Counted from the first letter of the stretch, positions 18,091 through 26,940 are shown. The stretch is 46,259 bases of DNA from Nitrospirales bacterium (GCA_022824735.1 JAJDZI010000066.1:1-46259), one strand, 5' to 3'. Translations and numbers: made by a program. The notes: a model not told the origin generated them from the sequence alone.

Positions 18091-19382
18091 GTACGCTCAC
18101 AATTACGCCGCAAGGACCCTTGCGCGGGACGATTCGGGTGCCCGGCGACAAATCCATCACCCATCGGGCCTTGCTGGCGAGCGCCTTGGCCGAAGGTTCC
18201 GCCACGATTACAGGCTATTGTCGTGGAGAAGATTGCCTGAATACCCTCCATGCCTTGCAGGCGTTGGGCGTCAACGTCGAAGTCGAAACGGATCAGGTCC
18301 GGGTCCAAGGCAAGGGGTTGAACGGGTTGACCGAGCCCGTGCAGCCGTTGGATTGCGGTAACTCCGGGACGGGCCTTCGTCTGCTGGCGGGCGTACTGGC
18401 CGGCCAACCGTTTTTTTCAGTCCTGACGGGTGACGATTCGTTAAGCCGCCGCCCCATGGGCCGGATCGTCAACCCCCTGCGCATGATGGGCGCGGCCATT
18501 CAAGGCAGGAAGGGTGGTGAATTGGCGCCGCTGGCCATCCAGGGTGGAGCCTTGCGGGGCATCGAATATCAATCGCCGGTCTCGAGCGCACAGATCAAGT
18601 CGGCGGTTCTCTTTGCGGGCCTGTTCGCCGAGGGAGAGACGCGGTTCTCCGAGCCCCTGCAATCGCGGGACCATACCGAGCGGATGTTCAGGTACCTGGG
18701 GATTCCGCTCGAAACCGATGAGTCTCGCATCGTCCTGAAGGGACGCCCCACCTATGCGGCCAAGGATCTGCCGGTTCCCGGCGACCTGTCCGCGGCTGCC
18801 TTCTTTCTCGTCGGCGCAACCCTGGTTCCCGATTCCGAAGTGCGGATCATGAACGTCGGCCTCAATCCGGCCAGGACGGGGATATTGGATATTCTCGGCG
18901 AAATGGGCGCTGATATCAGGATCGTCAATCCCAGGGAAGAGGCCGGTGAGCCGGTGGGGGATTTGGTGGCCCGCACGGCCCCGCTACGCGGGGTGAACAT
19001 CGACGCCGCGCACGTCCCCAAAATGATCGACGAATTTCCCATTTTTTGCGTGGCCGCGGCGCTGGCTCAAGGCCGGACCGTGGTGACGGGCGCCGAAGAG
19101 TTGCGCGTCAAGGAAACCGACCGAATCCGGACCATGGCCGCGGAACTCACCAAACTCAACGTCCCCATTCAGGAAACCCCGGACGGATTCATTCTCCAGG
19201 GCGGCGCCTCCATCAAGGGCGGGACCTGCATGAGCCACGGCGATCATCGCGTCGCCATGGCCTTGGCCATCGCCGCGTTGACCGGCGACGCGCCGGCAAC
19301 CATTCTCGACACAGGCTGCATTGCGACTTCCTTCCCCGATTTTCATGACAACCTGTTGGAATTATTGACAATTTCACATTGA
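18087..19382 (+). CDS. aroA: 3-phosphoshikimate 1-carboxyvinyltransferase (EPSP synthase)
   Basis: AroA joins shikimate 3-phosphate with PEP in the sixth shikimate-pathway step. The 431-aa protein has RVPGDKSITHRALL at the N terminus, LDCGNSGTGLRLLAG (PEP-binding loop), SRRPMGRI, a conserved DGDxS-like SGDLSAAAFF region, VKETDRI and GDHRVAMAL near the end. The NSGTGLR loop, with Thr where class I enzymes have Ala, resembles bacterial class II-type loops. ATG 18087 overlaps the tyrA stop; a frame running upstream to 17475 is a shadow of tyrA. Confidence 0.96.
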   Translation: MSTLTITPQGPLRGTIRVPGDKSITHRALLASALAEGSATITGYCRGEDCLNTLHALQALGVNVEVETDQVRVQGKGLNGLTEPVQPLDCGNSGTGLRLLAGVLAGQPFFSVLTGDDSLSRRPMGRIVNPLRMMGAAIQGRKGGELAPLAIQGGALRGIEYQSPVSSAQIKSAVLFAGLFAEGETRFSEPLQSRDHTERMFRYLGIPLETDESRIVLKGRPTYAAKDLPVPGDLSAAAFFLVGATLVPDSEVRIMNVGLNPARTGILDILGEMGADIRIVNPREEAGEPVGDLVARTAPLRGVNIDAAHVPKMIDEFPIFCVAAALAQGRTVVTGAEELRVKETDRIRTMAAELTKLNVPIQETPDGFILQGGASIKGGTCMSHGDHRVAMALAIAALTGDAPATILDTGCIATSFPDFHDNLLELLTISH

Positions 19383-19395
19383 ATTCTATAATAAT

Positions 19396-19538
19396 GGAAC
19401 CTCTGATTTATTGTGATAGCGGGATGCAGGGCAAGGCGTCCCGGAGCGAAACCCGAGGCTTATCAAACGAGATAGGTGAGGGTTGAGCGAGGACACAACG
19501 CAGTCCTGCGCCCGATAGTGCAGTAAATCAGAGGTTTC
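19396..19538. mobile_element. MITE copy 1 between aroA and cmk
   Basis: A 143-bp non-coding element is bounded by imperfect inverted ends, GGAACCTCTGATTTA (19396) and TAAATCAGAGGTTTC (ending 19538), 14 of 15 bases matching. A 4-bp direct repeat TAAT flanks it (19392-19395 and 19539-19542), consistent with a target-site duplication. Its core recurs almost unchanged, in inverted orientation, at 28083-28194. The terminal GGAACCTCTGAT matches the right end of the nearby IS5-type remnant, so that family's transposase may have moved it. Confidence 0.85.
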
Positions 19539-19553
19539 TAATGCCCTTTTCCG

Positions 19554-20231
19554 GTGACCGTGGAGAGGCGAGGCTTTATCATCACGATTGATGGCCCTGC
19601 CGGGTCGGGGAAAAGTACGACGGCGCGGGCGTTGGCGTCGCGTTTGGGGTATGCCTATCTGGACACGGGTGCCCTGTACCGCGCGGTCGCCTGGGTGGTC
19701 CGGCGGGCAGGAGTGGATTGTGCCGACGTCGAGGCCGTGGAGGAACTGCTGTCCTCAATGAATTTTCGTGTGTCTCTCGACGATGGGGTGACGCGGACTT
19801 TTATCGACGACGAGGAAATCACGGGGCAACTGCGTTCACCAGAAATCAGCCGGCTGGCCTCGACCGTGGCGGCGCTCCCGTACGTGCGCGACCGGTTGTT
19901 ACCGATTCAGGCACGGTTTAGCCATGAGGGCGGAATCGTCGCCGAAGGCCGGGACATGGGAACCCGGGTGTTTCCCGAAGCGGACGTGAAATTTTTTCTC
20001 GAGGCGGACATTGAGACACGGACGACTCGCCGGCACCGGGAGACGGTACGCGACGGTCATCCCGAAACGCAGCCGGACACCCGGCGGGCTATTGAGGAAC
20101 GGGATGCCAACGACCGATCGCGAGCAACCGCGCCGTTGAAGCCGGCCGGTGACGCGGTTGTGATCGATTCTTCGTCCTTGACGGTTGAGCAGGTGGTGGA
20201 ACGTATGCTGGCGTGGATTCCGGGTGAGTAG
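19554..20231 (+). CDS. cmk: Cytidylate kinase
   Basis: Cmk phosphorylates CMP and dCMP in pyrimidine nucleotide metabolism. The 225-aa product carries IDGPAGSGKSTTARALASRLG (P-loop), YLDTGALYRAVAW, the NMP-binding insert, AEGRDMGTRVFPEADVKFFLEA and a DANDRSRATAPL lid segment. A GTG start is used, at 19554 or at 19560; no ATG fits. The MITE upstream separates it from aroA, so it may have its own transcript or rely on read-through. The end overlaps plsC. Confidence 0.94.
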   Translation: MTVERRGFIITIDGPAGSGKSTTARALASRLGYAYLDTGALYRAVAWVVRRAGVDCADVEAVEELLSSMNFRVSLDDGVTRTFIDDEEITGQLRSPEISRLASTVAALPYVRDRLLPIQARFSHEGGIVAEGRDMGTRVFPEADVKFFLEADIETRTTRRHRETVRDGHPETQPDTRRAIEERDANDRSRATAPLKPAGDAVVIDSSSLTVEQVVERMLAWIPGE

Positions 20232-20865
20232 CGTGGTCTATGGAATCCTGTGGATTCTCACTCGCGCGGCTGGTCGCGTGTTCCTTCATTATCGAACGCG
20301 GGGCGCGGAACACGTCCCGGCTGCGGGTGGGGTGCTATTGGCGGCGAATCACGCGAGTTACGCGGATATTCCGTTGTTGGGTTGCGGGGTCCGGCGCCGC
20401 CTTTTTTACCTGGGACGGGCCAATTTGTTTTCCTGGCCCCTGGTCGGCCCAATCCTTCGCTGGCTTGGGTGGATTCCGCTGAAGACCGAGCGCTGGGACC
20501 GTCAGGCATTCGGGTCGGCGGTGGAGTTGCTCAAGGCGGGCAAGGCCGTGGTCATTTTTCCGGAAGGGACGAGAACCCAGGACGGCATGCTCCAGCCGGG
20601 AAAACCGGGAATCGGGCGGCTGGTGGCCCAAGCCCAATGTCCCGTGGTGCCGGTCTATCTCAGGGGGACGTATCAGGTGCTCCCGACTGGGGCGTCATGG
20701 CTGAGGCGGCATCCCGTGGAAGTGTCGTTTGGGGAGTCGATGGATTTTCAAGAGGAATGTCGACAGTACCAGGGCAAAGAATTGTATCAACGGATCAGTC
20801 AGATGGTAATGGCTCGGATTGCCGAATTGCGCGGCGTGGATCATTCGGCGGTTCCGACAACATGA
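20224..20865 (+). CDS. plsC: 1-acyl-sn-glycerol-3-phosphate acyltransferase
   Basis: This membrane-associated acyltransferase makes phosphatidic acid from lysophosphatidic acid. The 213-aa product has the HX4D catalytic motif NHASYADIP, the glycerophosphate-binding FPEGTRTQDG, and VVPVYLRGTY. The N terminus is hydrophobic (VVYGILWILTRAAGRVFL). The frame is open from 20185, but GTG 20224, overlapping the cmk stop by 8 bp, gives the family's usual start. The cmk-plsC-rpsA order is common in bacteria. Confidence 0.9.
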   Translation: MSSVVYGILWILTRAAGRVFLHYRTRGAEHVPAAGGVLLAANHASYADIPLLGCGVRRRLFYLGRANLFSWPLVGPILRWLGWIPLKTERWDRQAFGSAVELLKAGKAVVIFPEGTRTQDGMLQPGKPGIGRLVAQAQCPVVPVYLRGTYQVLPTGASWLRRHPVEVSFGESMDFQEECRQYQGKELYQRISQMVMARIAELRGVDHSAVPTT

Positions 20866-20983
20866 ACCCGAGAGAGATTGAGCCTCCACGTCGGTTCCGG
20901 CTCGATCCCCGTCACAACGGTTGCCGTGAGGCGACCGTGCAGGAGCGGACCCCCGTGTCCGCCCGAGGAATGAGGAATCATCC

Positions 20984-22672
20984 ATGAGCATGGAAGTCGT
21001 TGAAGAAATGGACCGCGGGGCATTGGAAGCCCTGTATGAAGAAAGCTTCAAAAATTGTGAAGAAGGCACGATCACGGAAGGCCGGGTCGTGGTGATTCAA
21101 AAAGACCGGGTGATCGTGGACATCGGGTATAAATCCGAAGGCATCATTTCGACGAACCAGTTCATGCCTGACGAGCTGGACACGTTGGCCGTCGGTGACC
21201 GCATCCAGGTGTACATTGAGCAGCGTGAAGACGCGGATGGGAATTTGCTCCTCTCCAAGGAAAAAGCCGACAAGATGAAGATCTGGGATGAGCTGGAAGT
21301 CGCGCACCAGGAGGAGCGGGAAGTCCAGGGGAAAGTGGTCTCGCGCATCAAAGGCGGCATGATGGTGGATATCGGGGTCAAAGCCTTTTTGCCCGGTTCG
21401 CAAATCGACCTGACGCCCGTCCGCGACCTGGATGGCCTGGTCGGCAAGACCTTCCCGTTTAAAATCATCAAAATTAATCATCGCCGCGGCAACGTGGTGA
21501 TTTCCCGCAGGGCCCTTCTGGAAGAAACGCGGGACAAGCGGCGGCAAACCACGCTCTCGACCCTCGCCGAGGGGCAACTGCTGGAAGGCACCGTGAAAAA
21601 TATCACCGATTACGGCGCATTTCTGGATTTGGGCGGCATCGACGGCCTGCTGCACATCACCGACATTTCCTGGGGACGGGTCGGCCATCCCTCCGATATG
21701 TTCGCCGTTGGGGACCGGTTGGAAGTGCTCGTGCTCAAGTACGACCGCGAGTCCGGACGCATCTCCTTGGGGCTCAAGCAGAAGACCGCCGATCCCTGGA
21801 TGAACATCGCCTCCAAATACCCCGAGGGGTCGCGGGTGAGCGGCAAGGTCGTCAGCCTGACCGATTACGGCGCGTTCGTGGAACTGGAGCCGGGCGTCGA
21901 GGGGCTCGTCCACGTCTCGGAAATGTCCTGGACGCATGAAGTGCGCCATCCGTCACGGGTGGTTGCGGTGGGAGACGCCATCGACGCGCAAGTGCTGCAC
22001 GTGGATCAGCAGGGTCGCAAGATTTCGCTCGGCATGAAACAGACCGCGCCGAATCCGTGGGACGTCATTCAAGCCCGTTACCCGGTGGGCACGCAAATCG
22101 AGGGGAAAGTCAAAAGCGTCACGGACTTCGGGGCCTTTGTGGGATTGGACGAAGGCATCGACGGCCTGATTCATATTTCGGACATGTCGTGGACCAGGCA
22201 CGTCAAGCATCCTTCGGAATTGTTCAAGAAAGGGCAACGGGTGTCAGCGGTCATTTTGCGCATCGACAAAGAAAAAGAACGGTTGTCGCTGGGCTACAAG
22301 CAGCTCACGGCGGACCCGTGGGAAGCGGACATCCCGGCGCGGTATCAGGTGGGCAGCGTTGCGAACGGGACGGTTTCCAAGATCGCGGATTTCGGTGTGT
22401 TCGTCGAACTGGATGGGGACGTGGAGGGGTTGATCCACGTCAGTGAAGTCGGGCCGGATGGGGCGAATAAGCTGGAGGAGAACTTTGCCATAGGCCGGAC
22501 CGTGACCGCGAAGATCGTCAAGGTCGATTGTGAAGAACGGAAAATTGCCTTGAGCGTGAAAGACTGTCCGCAGGAACCGGAAAACCAGGCAACCGGGACG
22601 GCCGGCGATCAGGGCGATGCCGTTCAGGAGCAGGACGTCCCGGAAACGCCGGAGACGCCGGAAACGACGTAG
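20984..22672 (+). CDS. rpsA: 30S ribosomal protein S1
   Basis: S1 binds mRNA on the 30S subunit and helps initiation on weak or structured leaders. The 562-aa protein contains six S1 (OB-fold) repeats. The clearest are repeats 3 to 6, recognisable by GTVKNITDYGAFLDLGGIDGLLHITDISW, GKVVSLTDYGAFVEL and GKVKSVTDFGAFVGL. The acidic tail is rich in Glu, Thr and Pro (PETPETPETT). A GAGG-containing ribosome binding site lies just before the ATG. The 118-bp gap after plsC holds nothing that I recognise. Confidence 0.96.
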   Translation: MSMEVVEEMDRGALEALYEESFKNCEEGTITEGRVVVIQKDRVIVDIGYKSEGIISTNQFMPDELDTLAVGDRIQVYIEQREDADGNLLLSKEKADKMKIWDELEVAHQEEREVQGKVVSRIKGGMMVDIGVKAFLPGSQIDLTPVRDLDGLVGKTFPFKIIKINHRRGNVVISRRALLEETRDKRRQTTLSTLAEGQLLEGTVKNITDYGAFLDLGGIDGLLHITDISWGRVGHPSDMFAVGDRLEVLVLKYDRESGRISLGLKQKTADPWMNIASKYPEGSRVSGKVVSLTDYGAFVELEPGVEGLVHVSEMSWTHEVRHPSRVVAVGDAIDAQVLHVDQQGRKISLGMKQTAPNPWDVIQARYPVGTQIEGKVKSVTDFGAFVGLDEGIDGLIHISDMSWTRHVKHPSELFKKGQRVSAVILRIDKEKERLSLGYKQLTADPWEADIPARYQVGSVANGTVSKIADFGVFVELDGDVEGLIHVSEVGPDGANKLEENFAIGRTVTAKIVKVDCEERKIALSVKDCPQEPENQATGTAGDQGDAVQEQDVPETPETPETT

Positions 22673-22689
22673 AGGATTGACGCTGGGGT

Positions 22690-23580
22690 ATGGGCGACGG
22701 ATCTTCAAGAACATCTCCTTCCAGGTGGCGACGGGTCTTCTGGATTGTCGTCGTTGCCGGGACGTTAGCCGTGGCGGGGAACGCGTTGTTGCCGGAACTC
22801 GCCACGGTCGGCAAGGAGCGCATCGCGCTCGTCAGGATCGAAGGTCCCATCCTGGATTCGCGATCCGCCGTGGATGAGTTGGAATCGTACGGCCATGACC
22901 CGCTCGTCAAGGCCATTGTGCTTCGGATCGATTCTCCGGGCGGCGGGGTTGCGGCCTCGCAAGAGATTTACAATGCGGTCAAACGGGTGCGGGCGGAACA
23001 GCAAAAAACGGTCGTGGCCTCCATGGGGACGGTGGCGGCGTCCGGCGGGTATTACATCGCCGTCGCCTCCGACCGTATCCTGGCCAATCCCGGAACCCTC
23101 ACGGGCAGTATCGGCGTGATTATGCAATTAGCCAATTTTGAAGAGCTGATGGACAAAATCGGCGTAAAAAATTTCGTCATCAAGAGCGGGCGGTATAAAG
23201 ACGTGGGGTCTCCGTTCCGCGTGATGGGTGAAGAGGACCGGAAGTTGTTGCAATCGGTCATGGACGATGCGCATCGTCAGTTTATCGAGGCCGTGGCCGA
23301 CGGGCGCGCGCTGGACGTCGCCGACGTTGAAGCCTTGGCCGATGGACGGGTGTTGACCGGGCAACAAGCCAAAGACGTGCTTCTCGTCGATGACCTGGGA
23401 GACCTGAAAGACGCCGTCAACCTGGCGGCGAGAATGACCGGGATAAAAGGCTCTCCGGCGGTGATCGAGACGACGCCGGAATTTTCATTCCGGGATTGGA
23501 TGATGGGATCCTTGTTCGGCGACACACCCGCGTTGCCGCTTCAAACGGGAATACACCTCATGTATTTCATGGCGCTGTAG
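22690..23580 (+). CDS. sppA: Signal peptide peptidase SppA, short form (S49 family)
   Basis: This membrane-anchored serine protease degrades cleaved signal peptides. At 296 aa it is the single-domain, Gram-positive-like form. It has one N-terminal transmembrane segment (about residues 15-35), IVLRIDSPGGGVAAS, the nucleophile Ser in GTVAASGGYYIAVASDRI and the general-base Lys in VIKSGRYKDVGSPFR. It starts 17 bp after rpsA and is probably co-transcribed. Confidence 0.94.
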   Translation: MGDGSSRTSPSRWRRVFWIVVVAGTLAVAGNALLPELATVGKERIALVRIEGPILDSRSAVDELESYGHDPLVKAIVLRIDSPGGGVAASQEIYNAVKRVRAEQQKTVVASMGTVAASGGYYIAVASDRILANPGTLTGSIGVIMQLANFEELMDKIGVKNFVIKSGRYKDVGSPFRVMGEEDRKLLQSVMDDAHRQFIEAVADGRALDVADVEALADGRVLTGQQAKDVLLVDDLGDLKDAVNLAARMTGIKGSPAVIETTPEFSFRDWMMGSLFGDTPALPLQTGIHLMYFMAL

Positions 23581-23584
23581 AAAC

Positions 23585-23657
23585 ACCCCCTCTCCCCGAA
23601 TACTCCCTCTCCCGTGGTAGGAGAGGGCTGGGGTGAGGGGGGGCGGGGTGAGGGGGG
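23585..23657. repeat. GC-rich dispersed repeat between sppA and the HU gene
   Basis: The stretch carries CCCCTCTCCCC, CTCCCTCTCCC...GGAGAGGGCTGGGGTGAG and G-runs. It is the same repeat theme as at 5.03 kb and 14.7 kb and can fold into a C-rich/G-rich hairpin. It has no coding potential. Confidence 0.6.
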
Positions 23658-23712
23658 AGACTGGCAGGCGCGAGCGCAATGGCGCCGAATCAGTCTATCA
23701 AGGAGTGGAGTC

Positions 23713-24015
23713 ATGACCAAGACACACCTGATCGAGAAAGTGGTGGAAAAAGCCAAAACGCTCAGCCGCCGTGACGCGGAAAAGGTGGTGAATGGTATTT
23801 TCGACTCCATCCGTGACGCCTTGAAGCGAGGCGAAAAAACGGAGATTCGCGGATTCGGCAGTTTCCGTCTGCGCGTCAGACGCACCAAGGACGGGCGGAA
23901 TCCGAAAACCGGAGAGACCGTATCCGTGCCTGAAAAACGCATGCCGTTCTTTAAGGCGGGGAAAGAGATCAAGGAATTGCTCAACGAAGAAAGGCCGTCG
24001 CATGAGTCATCCTGA
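23713..24015 (+). CDS. HU/IHF-family DNA-binding protein
   Basis: This 100-aa nucleoid protein bends DNA as a dimer. It has MTKTHLIEKVVEKAKTLSRRDAEKVVNGIFDSI (helical dimer core), EIRGFGSFRLRVRR (beta-arm base) and GRNPKTGETVSVPEKRMPFFKAGKEIKELL (the arm with the intercalating-proline context and C-terminal helix). The EIRGFGSF form and arm sequence lean to IHF-beta-like proteins, but HU and IHF cannot be separated here. AGGAG precedes ATG 23713. The 3' end overlaps the PCP_red-repeat gene by 14 bp. Confidence 0.93.
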   Translation: MTKTHLIEKVVEKAKTLSRRDAEKVVNGIFDSIRDALKRGEKTEIRGFGSFRLRVRRTKDGRNPKTGETVSVPEKRMPFFKAGKEIKELLNEERPSHESS

Positions 24016-24985
24016 ACCGGCATTAACGGCTCCGACCTGGACCCCTGAAGCCCTCGCGCGGCTTGAGCGCGCGCCGGTCTTTTTGCGGGGCATGGTCAGG
24101 CGTCTGGCGGAAAAGAAAGCCCGCGAATTGGGCGAAAACGAGATCACCGGGGAAATGCTGGACCGCTTCAAGCGGCAGATGATGGGGAGCATGGGCGGGG
24201 AAGCGGGGATGGCCGAAGCGGCCGATCAGATGGCGCAAGGGAAACTGCCCTGGACTGCGGAAGCCGCCAAACGGTTGGAAGACGTGCCGGAGTTCATGCG
24301 GGGCATGATCAAGCAAATTACCGAAGAGGTGGCGCGGGAACGGGGACACTTGGAAGTCAACGTGGAACTGTTCGAAAAAGTCGAAGCCATGGGAGAACAG
24401 GCCGAGGCCCGGATGGCGCCGGTGGAATGGACCGAAGGGGCGCAAGCGATGCTCCGGGAAAAGGTGAAGGATTCTCCACCCATTGCCCTGGAATTCGTCA
24501 CGGATATGCTGAAGCGGGACGCGGAGGACCTGGCGCGGGACGCCGGCCTGACCACGATAGATGAACCCACGCTATTCAAGATCTGGGAGGCGCCGCAGGA
24601 AGCCGTGGCGTGGGCTGACGACGCGTGGAAACGGTTGCTCACGTCGCCGGATTTTGTGCGTAGCGGCATCCGCAAGGCCGCGGAACGGCGAGCCAGGAAA
24701 CTCGGGTTGCGGGAAATCGACTCCGAGCACCTGACCAAATTCCGGAACGAAGCCATGATGAAAGCCGTCAAGCGGATCAGGAGTTTCGGGTACCAGGAAT
24801 TGACGTTTGACGCCTTCGACGACGCGTTGGTGAAAGTCAAACGCTTGAAAGGGAACAGTCAGGCCGAGCAGCGTCTTGAAGAAATCCGCGACTTCATGAC
24901 CAAGGAGAAACCCGAAGTCGGTGTACTCGGCGAAGAACTCATGGGCCGGTTTCGCAAATATCTCAAAGGCGAAGGCAAACTTTAG
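24002..24985 (+). CDS. Protein of four PCP_red-like repeats
   Basis: A soluble, charged, mostly helical 327-aa protein. It contains four repeats of the short PCP_red type, the helical domain at the C terminus of light-independent protochlorophyllide reductase subunit B: about residues 14-55 (LERAPVFLRGMVRRLAEKKARELG), 80-122 (RLEDVPEFMRGMIKQITEEVARERG), 140-195 (more divergent) and 200-250 (LLTSPDFVRSGIRKAAERRARKLG). No nitrogenase-like catalytic domains accompany them, so a chlorophyll role is unlikely. Function is unknown. It overlaps the HU/IHF gene, which suggests joint expression and perhaps a DNA-linked role. Confidence 0.8.
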   Translation: MSHPEPALTAPTWTPEALARLERAPVFLRGMVRRLAEKKARELGENEITGEMLDRFKRQMMGSMGGEAGMAEAADQMAQGKLPWTAEAAKRLEDVPEFMRGMIKQITEEVARERGHLEVNVELFEKVEAMGEQAEARMAPVEWTEGAQAMLREKVKDSPPIALEFVTDMLKRDAEDLARDAGLTTIDEPTLFKIWEAPQEAVAWADDAWKRLLTSPDFVRSGIRKAAERRARKLGLREIDSEHLTKFRNEAMMKAVKRIRSFGYQELTFDAFDDALVKVKRLKGNSQAEQRLEEIRDFMTKEKPEVGVLGEELMGRFRKYLKGEGKL

Positions 24986-24987
24986 GC

Positions 24988-24998
24988 TCAGAGGTTCC
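24988..24998. repeat. Solo IS/MITE end motif
   Basis: TCAGAGGTTCC, identical to the outer 11 bases of the MITE and IS5-type right end, stands alone just after the PCP_red-repeat gene. It could be a relic of an excised element, or chance. Confidence 0.4.
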
Positions 24999-24999
24999 G

Positions 25000-25632
25000 T
25001 TAGTGTGGCTTGTCCGGTGTAGACCGGGCGGCTTCTCTTGCCAGGCGATCCACCAGGTCGTTATACACGTCGCCGGAATGAGCTTGCACTTTGTGCCACG
25101 TCAGGCTCATGCCCAGAGCCCGGACCCGTTCCTTGTAGGCTTGAGTAAAGGCCGTCCGGGTTTTCCACGTCCCCTCCACCCAACTGGCCAACCCCTGGTA
25201 GTCGAAATGGATCTCAGCGGCTCGAATGCCCTGTTCCCGGCACCATTCCAATGCCTGTAAAACCGCCTGTATTTCTCCTGCCACGTTGCGATGCCGGTGC
25301 GCCTCAACGGGTACGTCGTTCCCACTTGCCCGGTGGAGTTCCCCTTCGCCGTCAAAGATGACGTAAGCCCAGCCGAAGTTCAGACGGCCCTTGCTGTTCG
25401 GGAAACAGGACCCATCGACCCACACGTGTATATCACCTGTTACCGGCCGGGCGTCGACCTGAAGAAGGGTAAGCGAAGGGGGAAGGTCTTCTCCCATGAA
25501 CGACAAGGCTTGAGCTTTCGTGGGAAAGGCTTTGTAGACGGCTCCGGGAAATCCCTTGACCTGCTCTTCACACGCGGACCAAGTGGTATAGACCCCGGGC
25601 TGGCGTCCCGTGCGCACGGCGTAGAACTTCAC
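25000..25632 (-). CDS. rnhA: Ribonuclease HI with N-terminal viroplasmin-like domain
   Basis: This enzyme degrades the RNA strand of RNA-DNA hybrids. Residues 1-50 form the caulimovirus viroplasmin-like/hybrid-binding domain seen in eukaryotic-type and some bacterial RNases H (FYAVRTGRQPGVYTTWSACEEQVKGF and KAFPTKAQALSFM). The catalytic domain (about 70-205) has Asp in WVDGSCFPNS, Glu in NVAGEIQAVLQAL, Asp in IHFDYQGLASWVEG and a final Asp in NDLVDRLAREAA. The architecture is complete. It is followed by the TPR lipoprotein gene upstream on the same strand, 5 bp apart, so the two may be co-transcribed. Confidence 0.9.
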   Translation of the reverse strand: MKFYAVRTGRQPGVYTTWSACEEQVKGFPGAVYKAFPTKAQALSFMGEDLPPSLTLLQVDARPVTGDIHVWVDGSCFPNSKGRLNFGWAYVIFDGEGELHRASGNDVPVEAHRHRNVAGEIQAVLQALEWCREQGIRAAEIHFDYQGLASWVEGTWKTRTAFTQAYKERVRALGMSLTWHKVQAHSGDVYNDLVDRLAREAARSTPDKPH

Positions 25633-25637
25633 GGCGC

Positions 25638-26804
25638 TTATTCACCTTTGAGGCGTTTCACGCGTTCCAGGACGAACTGGATTCGTTTGGCTTCCCTGGG
25701 GATGCCTTCGACCAGGGCCAGATAGGTCTCGTATTCTTCGATTGCGCGCCGGGTGTCGGTTTGTTCGAGGCTCGCAGCCATATAAAAACGGGCTTCGGCA
25801 AAGTTCGGGCGCAGGATGAGTGCCCGTTGAAAGAGGGCAATGGCGCGATCCTGCTGTTGCTGTTCGGCCAGGACCCGGCCAAGATTGCTGATGATCGCCG
25901 GAGTATTGGGGCGAAGCGAAAGGGCGTGTTCCAGTTCACGTTGCGCGTCGGCCAGTTGGCCTTGATCAAGAAACGCCAGGCCCAGTCGATGGTGCGCTTC
26001 GGCGACGCGAGCCTCGTCCTTGAGCCCGAGTTGAATGGATCGCTTGTAGGCCTCAACGGCAATCGCCGGTTGGGCGGTTCCGCAGGACCCGAATAACGCG
26101 GCTTCGCCTCGCGCGAATTGCTGGAGGCCCGGGAAATCGTCGGTTGAGTCCTTCTCCGGCGAGGGCTCTCCCGTCGTCGTGGAGCGGCTTCGGTTGAGAC
26201 CCGGCAGAAAGGTTTCATGATAACTCGACAGGAGTTGCTCGTATGGATCGATCGCCAGGGAAGCCACGAGTAACGTCGGGTCTTCCTCATTCTCCAGCAC
26301 CAGGTATTGGGTCGTGCTGGTGTAATCCCCGGTCCGGTACAGGGCCGCGGAGCGCGCGCCCTTCTGTGACAGGAGTTGCGTGGGGTCGATGTAAAACGTG
26401 GACGACGGAAGCAGTTCGGATAAGGTTTGCCGCAGCACGGGATATGCCTTCAAGGAGAGCCCTTTGTTGTAACGAAACACGGCCCCGACCAGGCGCTGCT
26501 CATCGTTGAAAAAGTAAAACCGGTCGTGGCCGGGTTGCCCGCTTTGCGCCGAACGTTGCAGTTGTTCTCCTGAGCCCCAGGGCACCCGTTCATAGCGGAG
26601 GCCCTTCCAGTGCTTGACAACACTCTCCTTGGCGTCGCACAGGTTCGACGCGCCCAACAGTTCGAGGTCACTCGCCGAAGGCGGGAGCATGGGGTCGAGA
26701 CTCGGCGCCGGTGAGGGTCCGCAAGCCGTCAGCAGGCTCAACCACAAGATAACCAGGCATGCCCCCGGCGGGTTCACTGCTGGGCGGGTAGGGAAAGACT
26801 TCAA
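25638..26804 (-). CDS. Predicted TPR lipoprotein of unknown function
   Basis: A 388-aa protein begins with a hydrophobic signal ending in the lipobox-like LLTAC, so lipidation at that Cys and attachment to a cell-envelope membrane are likely. The middle part (about residues 40-200) is of no family that I recognise. The C-terminal part (about 240-380) has tandem tetratricopeptide repeats: AEAHHRLGLAFLDQGQLADAQRELEHAL, AIISNLGRVLAEQQQQDRAIALFQRAL and ARFYMAASLEQTDTRRAIEEY. These usually mediate protein binding. The start is uncertain: TTG 26804 or GTG 26780, the latter giving a compact signal peptide. Confidence 0.75.
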   Translation of the reverse strand: MKSFPTRPAVNPPGACLVILWLSLLTACGPSPAPSLDPMLPPSASDLELLGASNLCDAKESVVKHWKGLRYERVPWGSGEQLQRSAQSGQPGHDRFYFFNDEQRLVGAVFRYNKGLSLKAYPVLRQTLSELLPSSTFYIDPTQLLSQKGARSAALYRTGDYTSTTQYLVLENEEDPTLLVASLAIDPYEQLLSSYHETFLPGLNRSRSTTTGEPSPEKDSTDDFPGLQQFARGEAALFGSCGTAQPAIAVEAYKRSIQLGLKDEARVAEAHHRLGLAFLDQGQLADAQRELEHALSLRPNTPAIISNLGRVLAEQQQQDRAIALFQRALILRPNFAEARFYMAASLEQTDTRRAIEEYETYLALVEGIPREAKRIQFVLERVKRLKGE

Positions 26805-26820
26805 GCTTGACCTGTGTCGT

Positions 26821-26846
26821 TCCTAATCGGAGATCAGAGATTCCTG
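26821..26846. repeat. Degenerate copy of the MITE arm
   Basis: The stretch reads like the right arm of MITE copy 2, with CTAATCGGAGATCAGAGATTCCT against CTTAATCGGGGATCAGAGGTTCC. It lies between the lipoprotein start and tRNA-Val and looks like a decayed solo element end. Confidence 0.5.
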
Positions 26847-26853
26847 AAGAAGT

Positions 26854-26928
26854 GGTGGGCGATACTGGTATCGAACCAGTGGCCTCTTCCGTGTGAGGGA
26901 AGCGCTCTCCCACTGAGCTAATCGCCCA
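26854..26928 (-). tRNA. tRNA-Val (anticodon CAC)
   Basis: The minus strand folds as a complete 75-nt tRNA with encoded CCA. The acceptor GGGCGAT (26928-26922) pairs with ATCGCCC (26864-26858). The D-arm is AGCTCAGTGGGAGAGC. The anticodon stem CTTCC/GGAAG holds loop CTCACAC, so the anticodon is CAC and reads GUG. The T-arm is CTGGTTCGATACCAG. Discriminator A and CCA are at 26857-26854. Confidence 0.97.
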
Positions 26929-26940
26929 TAAGACCAGTCT

